Below are positions 59,294-64,000 of a stretch of 64,000 nucleotides of DNA, piece by piece (within the stretch, counting starts at the first letter, position 1; every line of letters starts with the position of its first letter). The notes under the pieces are model-generated. The model was given only the letters and a program-made list of their open reading frames with translations. It was not told where the DNA came from and searched no databases. Source of the DNA: Affinibrenneria salicis (lineage in GTDB: Bacteria > Pseudomonadota > Gammaproteobacteria > Enterobacterales > Enterobacteriaceae); the NCBI RefSeq assembly GCF_008710095.1, contig NZ_VYKJ01000005.1, positions 3,375 through 67,374 on the forward strand. Direction: 5' to 3'. The position numbers and the translations under genes are program-made.

Positions 59294-59357
59294 ACTGGCT
59301 TCCACAATACGACAGGAACTCGGTTATTCCCGGTCTGCGGCTACAGCAGACCGATCT

Positions 59358-59375
59358 TGTTTTTTATGCTAAACA
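59358..59375 (-). promoter_or_regulatory. NadR operator upstream of nadA
   Basis: TGTTTT-TTATGC-TAAACA matches the NadR palindrome TGTTTA-N6-TAAACA at 11 of 12 positions. It is placed to control the nadA-pnuC operon, as in E. coli and Salmonella, repressing when NAD is plentiful. Confidence 0.8.
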
Positions 59376-59553
59376 AAATACCGAAAAAAAAGCCTGAAGT
59401 CGCCCGTTTTTTACCAGAATTTTACTTTTTTGTTTATTAGATTAAAAAACAGTGTTCTGATGCAGGTTAGCCTGGCGATTTTTGCAGCATTGCTCGCAGG
59501 ATTTGTGATGTGAAACGGCGGCATAGGGGGAAAATACCGCGCGGGAAGCGCGA

Positions 59554-59570
59554 AGCGCCCGAAGGGCGCT
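59554..59570 (-). terminator. Hairpin after yqgA
   Basis: AGCGCCC pairs perfectly with GGGCGCT around a 3-nt loop, 20 bp after the yqgA stop on the minus strand, with TATTTTCC further downstream. A plausible but not classical terminator. Confidence 0.45.
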
Positions 59571-59589
59571 CGCCGCGACGATGCCGACA

Positions 59590-60306
59590 TCAGCCAAACA
59601 GCCGATGCCAGTACAACGAGATCGGGATCACCAGCAGCAGAGACGGTAAAAAGTTTACTACGGCAAACTGTTTGATCTGCGCGATGCGTAGCCCGACCGC
59701 CATCATGATAATACCGCCGCAGGCGGCAAAGTCGCCCATGGCGATATCAGTCATAAACGGCATGATCAGTTGCGCGGAGAAAAACAGCAGCGTCTGGACA
59801 AAAAACTGCGGCAACGCGATCGACATCACGGCCGCGCCGAGCGTAATAGCAAAAATCAGCGCGGTAAAGATATCCAGCACCGATTTAATAATCAGCAGTT
59901 GATAATCCCCGGTCAGGCCTTCGGTCAACGCACCGACCACGCCGGTTCCGCTGGCGCAGAACAGCACAATAAGCGCGGTGAAATTCTGGCTGTAGAGCTC
60001 CTGCGACAGCGTGCTCTTCTGTTTCGGCATCAACTGGCTCAGGATATTCTGGATCGCCATGCCCATTAACTGCACGCCCCGTTCCAGACGCAGCAACTCG
60101 CCGAGCGTAACGCCCAACACGATGGCCAGCGCGACCGCCGGCAGTTGGTGGACCTTAATCACCATGGTGACGCCCATGGCGATCGATACCATAGCAAAGG
60201 CCGGCGGTAAGCCGTCACGTATCCTTTGCGGCACGGCTCGGGCGAGAAGCAACCCCAGTCCGCCGCCGATAAGAATTGCCGCGCCGTTAATAAAAGGACC
60301 GATCAT
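59590..60306 (-). CDS. yqgA: DUF554 membrane protein, YqgA-like
   Basis: A 238-residue inner-membrane protein with about seven segments, matching the E. coli YqgA family (DUF554): IGPFINGAAILIGGGLGLLL, VLFCASGTGVVGALTEGLTG and IIMMAVGLRIAQIK. Function is unknown; a transporter role is only a guess. The start at 60306 has an AGGGG site and matches the family; 85 codons upstream in frame are not conserved. It is not next to nadA in E. coli, so its place here is a lineage difference. Confidence 0.88.
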   Translation of the reverse strand: MIGPFINGAAILIGGGLGLLLARAVPQRIRDGLPPAFAMVSIAMGVTMVIKVHQLPAVALAIVLGVTLGELLRLERGVQLMGMAIQNILSQLMPKQKSTLSQELYSQNFTALIVLFCASGTGVVGALTEGLTGDYQLLIIKSVLDIFTALIFAITLGAAVMSIALPQFFVQTLLFFSAQLIMPFMTDIAMGDFAACGGIIMMAVGLRIAQIKQFAVVNFLPSLLLVIPISLYWHRLFG

Positions 60307-60624
60307 AGTTACCCCTGTCGTGTCGCGCCGCCATTCTCTGCGCCGCTGCGCACGCGCGGCACGGACCCTATCAGATCGCGAAGAGAGATGGAAAGCGGCT
60401 AATATAGCGCAAAACCGGCCGCTCTGACATGCGTGACGAATCAAGGATGATGAGATAAGACGCGTGCAGAATGCGCCCGACAGACCGCCTGTGCAGGTCA
60501 GCGCCGGGCGTTGCCGTCTCGCTTCGCCCGTCTTAAAACTGAGCGCCGCTTTTCTGCCCACGCCACACGTCCGGTATAACGCGATATTAAATTTACCTGG
60601 CGTAAAGACACTTCATGCAGGCAA
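60307..60624. other. Intergenic region upstream of yqgA
   Basis: This 318-bp region holds the yqgA promoter and separates it from the tRNA cluster. No gene, repeat or motif was recognised. Confidence 0.35.
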
Positions 60625-60769
60625 TGGTGAGTCGTGCGGGATTATTTGGTCTGCGGCCTCAGCCTTTCAGGGCTAACGCTACGCGTTGTGCGAAACCAAC
60701 AGGCGGATTTTGTCGAACCTGAGACCCATTGATTAAGAGTCAACGGCTCTGCCAACTGAACGAACAATC
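60625..60769 (-). pseudogene. Degenerate tRNA-Lys copy split by a 69-nt insertion
   Basis: 60625-60643 matches the 3' end of the neighbouring tRNA-Lys genes (complement of GGTGAGTCGTGCGGGATT), and 60713-60769 matches the rest, including TGATTAAGAGTCAAC around the anticodon, where CTT replaces TTT as the anticodon triplet. The 69 nt between interrupt the T arm. Several stem pairs are lost. The spacer that follows (GCAG..GGAACAACTTAA) is shared with the intact copies, so it arose as a tandem duplicate of the same roughly 108-bp unit. Confidence 0.8.
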
Positions 60770-60801
60770 GCAGCGTGGAACAACTTAATAAGGAAGGGGA
60801 A

Positions 60802-60877
60802 TGGTGGGTCGTGCAGGATTCGAACCTGCGACCAATTGATTAAAAGTCAACTGCTCTACCAACTGAGCTAACGACCC
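60802..60877 (-). tRNA. tRNA-Lys (UUU)
   Basis: A 76-nt cloverleaf with encoded CCA. On the minus strand it begins GGGTCGTTAGCTCAGTTGG, has the anticodon loop ACTTTTAAT with UUU, the T loop GGTTCGAATC and ends GCACGACCCACCA. The acceptor stem GGGTCGT/GCGACCC-type pairing is complete. It is one of two identical copies separated by 32 nt, upstream of which lies cpoB. Confidence 0.97.
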
Positions 60878-60909
60878 GCAGTGCGGAACAACTTAACAAG
60901 TAAGGAAAA

Positions 60910-60985
60910 TGGTGGGTCGTGCAGGATTCGAACCTGCGACCAATTGATTAAAAGTCAACTGCTCTACCAACTGAGCTAACGACCC
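60910..60985 (-). tRNA. tRNA-Lys (UUU), second copy
   Basis: Identical over all 76 nt to the copy at 60802-60877, with encoded CCA and anticodon UUU. The 32-nt spacers between copies are similar (GGAACAACTTAA), indicating recent tandem duplication or conversion and a common transcript. E. coli has a longer lysine/valine tRNA cluster at this site; no tRNA-Val was found here. Confidence 0.97.
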
Positions 60986-61090
60986 AAATTTCCTGTTGCC
61001 TGAGCATCTTACGACTACCGTGGGCAACGGCGGCATATATTACTGACTTATATTTTCAGTGCAACCGAAATTTATAAAAAACTGTCCGAT

Positions 61091-61151
61091 TGCCTGAACT
61101 TCAAACGTTCAGGCACAAAAATCACGCATATCGCGTGTTTTTTGTGCCTGA
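61091..61151 (-). terminator. Strong terminator after cpoB
   Basis: Two overlapping hairpins: TTCAGGCACAAAAA pairs with TTTTTTGTGCCTGAA enclosing an inner CACGC/GCGTG stem (61109-61151), and TGCCTGAAC pairs with GTTCAGGCA (61091-61115). They directly follow the cpoB stop on the minus strand and separate the tol-pal genes from the tRNAs. Confidence 0.85.
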
Positions 61152-61157
61152 AAAAAC

Positions 61158-61934
61158 TTATAAACTGGCTAAACGCTTCTGCGCCTGCTTCGCGCTGTCG
61201 GTGGCGGGATACTGTTTAACGACCTGCTGATAGACAGCTTTCGCTTTTGCCGCCTGTCCTTTTTCCTGCATGATCACGCCGACTTTAAACAGCGCTTCCG
61301 AACTTTTTGGCGACTTAGGGTAGTTTTTAACGACGTTGGCGAAATAATGCGCCGCGTCGTCCTTTCTGCCCTTATTGTAATTCAGTTGCCCCAGCCAGTA
61401 ATTGGCATTGGGCTGGTAAGTAGAATCCGGATATTTGCCGACAAAACGCTGAAACGCCGCAATCGCCTGATCGTACTCTTTCTTTTCCAGCACCAGCGCG
61501 ACGGCGGCGTTATAGTCCGAGTTCGCATCCCCGCTGCTGGCGGACGCGGCCGGCGCGGCTGAAGGCGCGGGATCCGCCACGCTATTGCCGGCATCCGACG
61601 CTGCGGCCGACGCGGCCGGAGCTGAAGAACTCAGTCCATCAATCTGCTGATAGATCTGCTTTTGCCGCTCCACGACCTGATTCAGCTGATATTGACTTTC
61701 CTGAATCTGGCCCCGCAGATTATCAATATCGCGTTGCGTATCGGAAAGCTGCTGCTGAAGTTGGGTTAATAGCTGACTGTGAGCGTTGGAAATACGCTCG
61801 ATTTGAGTGACCCGATCTTCTATCGAGCCAGAGCCGACATTACTGATTGGCGCCTGGGCAGTAGCGGCCCAGGGGACCGCTACGCCAACCAGTAACGACA
61901 GACCCAACAGGTGACGTCTGAAGTTACTGCTCAT
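61158..61934 (-). CDS. cpoB: CpoB, cell-division coordinator (TPR protein)
   Basis: This 258-residue periplasmic protein coordinates Tol-Pal function with PBP1B during constriction. A signal peptide (LLGLSLLVGVAVPWAATAQA) is followed by a trimerising coiled coil (about 35-95; QLLTQLQQQLSDTQRDIDNL), an Ala/Ser/Pro-rich linker and TPR repeats (about 140-258; ALVLEKKEYDQAIAAFQRFV, KYPDSTYQPNANYWLGQLNY). The domain order matches E. coli CpoB/YbgF (263 aa). It is 9 bp downstream of pal. Confidence 0.96.
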   Translation of the reverse strand: MSSNFRRHLLGLSLLVGVAVPWAATAQAPISNVGSGSIEDRVTQIERISNAHSQLLTQLQQQLSDTQRDIDNLRGQIQESQYQLNQVVERQKQIYQQIDGLSSSAPAASAAASDAGNSVADPAPSAAPAASASSGDANSDYNAAVALVLEKKEYDQAIAAFQRFVGKYPDSTYQPNANYWLGQLNYNKGRKDDAAHYFANVVKNYPKSPKSSEALFKVGVIMQEKGQAAKAKAVYQQVVKQYPATDSAKQAQKRLASL

Positions 61935-61943
61935 GCGATTCTC

Positions 61944-62450
61944 TTAATATACCAGAACGGCACGACGGTTTTTGGCGTAAGCCGCTTCGTCATGACCTAA
62001 TACGGCAGGTTTTTCTTTACCGTAAGAAACGATAGAGATCTGGTCAGCGGAAACGCCTTTGCCCTGCAGGTACATCTGTACCGCATTGGCGCGACGTTCG
62101 CCCAGCGCAATGTTGTATTCCGGCGTACCGCGTTCATCCGCGTGGCCTTCAATGGTCACTTTGTAAGACGGGTTGTTGCGCAGGAACGCAGCGTGCGCGT
62201 CCAGCATCTGAGCGAAATCAGAACGGATATCGTACTTGTCTAAACCAAAGTAAACGATATTGTTGCGCTGCAGTTCCTGCATCTGCAGACGAGCCTGCTC
62301 AGAGGAAGAAGCATCGCCATTTTCGATACCGCTGGTACCCGCGCCCATAGAAGACTGATCGCTACCGGCATTTTTGTTAGAGCTGCATGCGGCCACTGCC
62401 AGTACCGGCAAAGCCAACATCAGGCCTTTCAGCACTTTGTTAAATTGCAT
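61944..62450 (-). CDS. pal: Peptidoglycan-associated lipoprotein Pal
   Basis: This 168-residue outer-membrane lipoprotein has a lipobox VAAC with Cys22, a Ser/Gly-rich linker and the OmpA-like peptidoglycan-binding domain ([40 protein letters not shown]). It anchors the outer membrane to murein in the Tol-Pal system. The start at 62450 ([12 protein letters not shown]) has an AAGGA site and agrees with the family; 13 codons upstream are not conserved. Confidence 0.98.
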   Translation of the reverse strand: MQFNKVLKGLMLALPVLAVAACSSNKNAGSDQSSMGAGTSGIENGDASSSEQARLQMQELQRNNIVYFGLDKYDIRSDFAQMLDAHAAFLRNNPSYKVTIEGHADERGTPEYNIALGERRANAVQMYLQGKGVSADQISIVSYGKEKPAVLGHDEAAYAKNRRAVLVY

Positions 62451-62491
62451 GTCGTTATGTCCTTTAAATAGTTTATTGTGCATATTCACAA

Positions 62492-63784
62492 TTACAGATA
62501 CGGCGACCAGGCAGGAAATTTGACCTGTCCATCAGTTGCCGGAAGACGCGCTTTGAAACGCCCATCTGTCGAGACTAGCTGTAACACGGCTCCCAGCCCT
62601 TGCGTTGAGCTGTAAATCACCATGGTGCCATTAGGCGCGATACTTGGCGTTTCGTCCAGAAAAGTGTCCGTTAAAACCTGCACGGACCCTGTTTCCAGAT
62701 CCTGTTTGGCAATATGCTGAGCGCCACCGCTGCTGCTCACCATCACCAGAAATTTTCCGTCGGCACTGACTTCGGCGTCCTGATTCTGGGCGCCGTCCCA
62801 GGTCAGGCGCTGCGGCGTGCCGCCGTTGATGCCGACCTTATAAACCTGCGGACGACCGGCCTGGTCTGAAGTATAAGCAATGGTCTGACTATCCGGGAAC
62901 CAGGTCGGCTCGGTGTTGTTGCTGCGGCCATCGGTAACCTGGCTGATCTGGCCGGAGGCCAGATCCATAACATAAATATTCAGGCTGCCGCTTTTAGACA
63001 GCGCGAAAGCCAGTTTTCTGCCGTCCGGCGAGAAGGCCGGCGCGCCGTTATGGCGCGGGAAAGCGGCGATTTGGCGAGTCGCGCCGGTTGCCAGCGTCTG
63101 CACCACCAGCGCGGAACGGCCGCTTTCAAAGGTGACATAGGCCAGTTTGCTGCCATCCGGCGACCAGGCCGGCGACATCAGCGGCTCCGGCGAGCGGTGC
63201 ACCGGAATCTGGTTGTAGCCGTCATAATCGGCCACGCGCAGCTCGTGCGGGTACTGACCGCCGTTGGTGTTCACGACGTAAGCGATACGGGTACGGAAGG
63301 CGCCCTTAATCCCCGTCAGTTTTTCAAAAACTTCATCGCTGGCGGTGTGCGCGGCGTAGCGCAGCCACTGGCGGGTGATCTTGAACTGATTCTGCGCCAG
63401 TACGCTCCCCGGGTTGCCCGAGGTATCAACCAACTGATAGGACACCAGATAACTTCCGTCGGCCCCAGGCTGAACCTGACCGACCACGACGGCGTCGATA
63501 CCCAGCGCGGTCCACGCAGCCGGCGTGACTTCAGAAGCCGTCGTCGGCTGCTGCGGCATGCGGCTGGCGTCAATCGGATTAAATTTACCGCTGTTGCGCA
63601 AATCGGCGCCCACGATACCGCCGATATCTTCAGGCGCCGCGCCCGATCCGACCCACTTGAAAGGCACCACGCCGATAGGACGCGCAGAATCCACGCCTTG
63701 CGTGATTTCTATCCGCACCTCTGCGTGCAACATTGTTGCCCACAGCATGAATAAACCCAGTGCAACTCGAAATGCCTGCTTCAT
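62492..63784 (-). CDS. tolB: Tol-Pal system protein TolB
   Basis: This 430-residue periplasmic protein has a signal peptide ([16 protein letters not shown], cleaved before EVRIEI), an N-terminal domain that binds TolA through [17 protein letters not shown], and a six-bladed propeller with repeated [14 protein letters not shown] / [14 protein letters not shown] / [14 protein letters not shown] blades that binds Pal. Length equals E. coli TolB. It is 41 bp upstream of pal and 133 bp downstream of tolA. Confidence 0.98.
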   Translation of the reverse strand: MKQAFRVALGLFMLWATMLHAEVRIEITQGVDSARPIGVVPFKWVGSGAAPEDIGGIVGADLRNSGKFNPIDASRMPQQPTTASEVTPAAWTALGIDAVVVGQVQPGADGSYLVSYQLVDTSGNPGSVLAQNQFKITRQWLRYAAHTASDEVFEKLTGIKGAFRTRIAYVVNTNGGQYPHELRVADYDGYNQIPVHRSPEPLMSPAWSPDGSKLAYVTFESGRSALVVQTLATGATRQIAAFPRHNGAPAFSPDGRKLAFALSKSGSLNIYVMDLASGQISQVTDGRSNNTEPTWFPDSQTIAYTSDQAGRPQVYKVGINGGTPQRLTWDGAQNQDAEVSADGKFLVMVSSSGGAQHIAKQDLETGSVQVLTDTFLDETPSIAPNGTMVIYSSTQGLGAVLQLVSTDGRFKARLPATDGQVKFPAWSPYL

Positions 63785-63917
63785 CTTATCTCCCGTATCC
63801 AGGCACCTTGCCCGCGATAAATTAGCAGAATTTTAACAAACCTCGGTGAACAACACACCATAATGCAGCCTGTTGCCATAGTAAAAATCTTAAACCCGAC
63901 TCAGCACATACGCACCC

Positions 63918-64000
63918 TTATTGTGGTTTAAAATCAATCGGCGCATTTTTGAATGCCTCATACACATCCTGGCTGGGCGGTCGGGGAATTCTCGCTTGCC
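63918..64000 (-). CDS. tolA: TolA, C-terminal end (cut by window edge)
   Basis: The frame entering at the window edge reads QARIPRPPSQDVYEAFKNAP, then IDFKPQ and a TAA stop at 63918-63920. This is the conserved C-terminus of TolA (PPSQ.VYE.FKNAPLDFKP in E. coli), the inner-membrane protein that couples TolQR energy to TolB/Pal. Only 27 codons are in the window. The 133 bp between it and tolB contain no further gene and could hold a tolB promoter. Confidence 0.92.
   Translation of the reverse strand, partial: QARIPRPPSQDVYEAFKNAPIDFKPQ

Noticed and set aside
1..64000. CRISPR array or prophage
   Set aside because: No regularly spaced identical repeats of 25-40 bp and no phage structural, integrase or lysis genes were seen; the tailspike-like protein is explained by its place in the exopolysaccharide locus.

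Overview
The window comes from an enterobacterial chromosome. Gene content and order (yegH-asmA-dcd-udk-mrp-metG, pgl-ybhA-modCBA-acrZ-modEF-gal, gpmA-aroG-zitB-pnuC-nadA-tRNA-Lys-cpoB-pal-tolB-tolA) are typical of Enterobacterales. ERIC-type repeats, an ams/wce-like exopolysaccharide locus and GC-rich core genes suggest a plant-associated relative of Pectobacteriaceae or Erwiniaceae; the genus is an inference and was not tested.

Positions 1-1410 hold the edge of an IS110-family element and a decayed IS630-family transposase. Positions 1793-22787 are an AT-rich exopolysaccharide (EPS) locus. It begins on the minus strand at a JUMPstart/ops leader (22750-22787) and runs wecA-like, wza, wzb, wzc, a hairpin, wzy, three glycosyltransferases, wcaJ-like, rmlBACD, two more glycosyltransferases, wzx and ugd. 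An AmsF/WceF-like tailspike-fold protein lies convergently at its far end. The genes predict a Wzx/Wzy-dependent heteropolysaccharide containing rhamnose and glucuronic acid, initiated by glucose-1-phosphate, exported through Wza/Wzc and possibly trimmed by the tailspike-like enzyme. A run of ten G residues at the start of one glycosyltransferase is a candidate phase-variation switch.

Positions 23486-33676 are core genes (yegH, asmA-dcd-udk, mrp, metG) interspersed with ERIC-like repeats and a decayed dcuC-type transporter gene. Positions 33992-36331 carry an orphan sugar-type periplasmic binding protein paired with an LVIVD beta-propeller protein. Then come pgl, ybhA, the molybdate genes modABC with acrZ and divergent modE-modF (with a ModE operator), and galE-galM without galT or galK between them.

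Positions 47173-53914 are a copper/silver efflux operon: a small His-rich exported protein, CusF, CusC, CusB and CusA, where CusB has a second CusF domain fused at its C-terminus. The rest is core: gpmA, aroG (with a 23-bp tandem duplication in its upstream region), zitB, nadA-pnuC (with a NadR box), yqgA, two intact tRNA-Lys genes next to a degenerate third copy, and the cpoB-pal-tolB-tolA cell-envelope genes, tolA being cut by the window edge.
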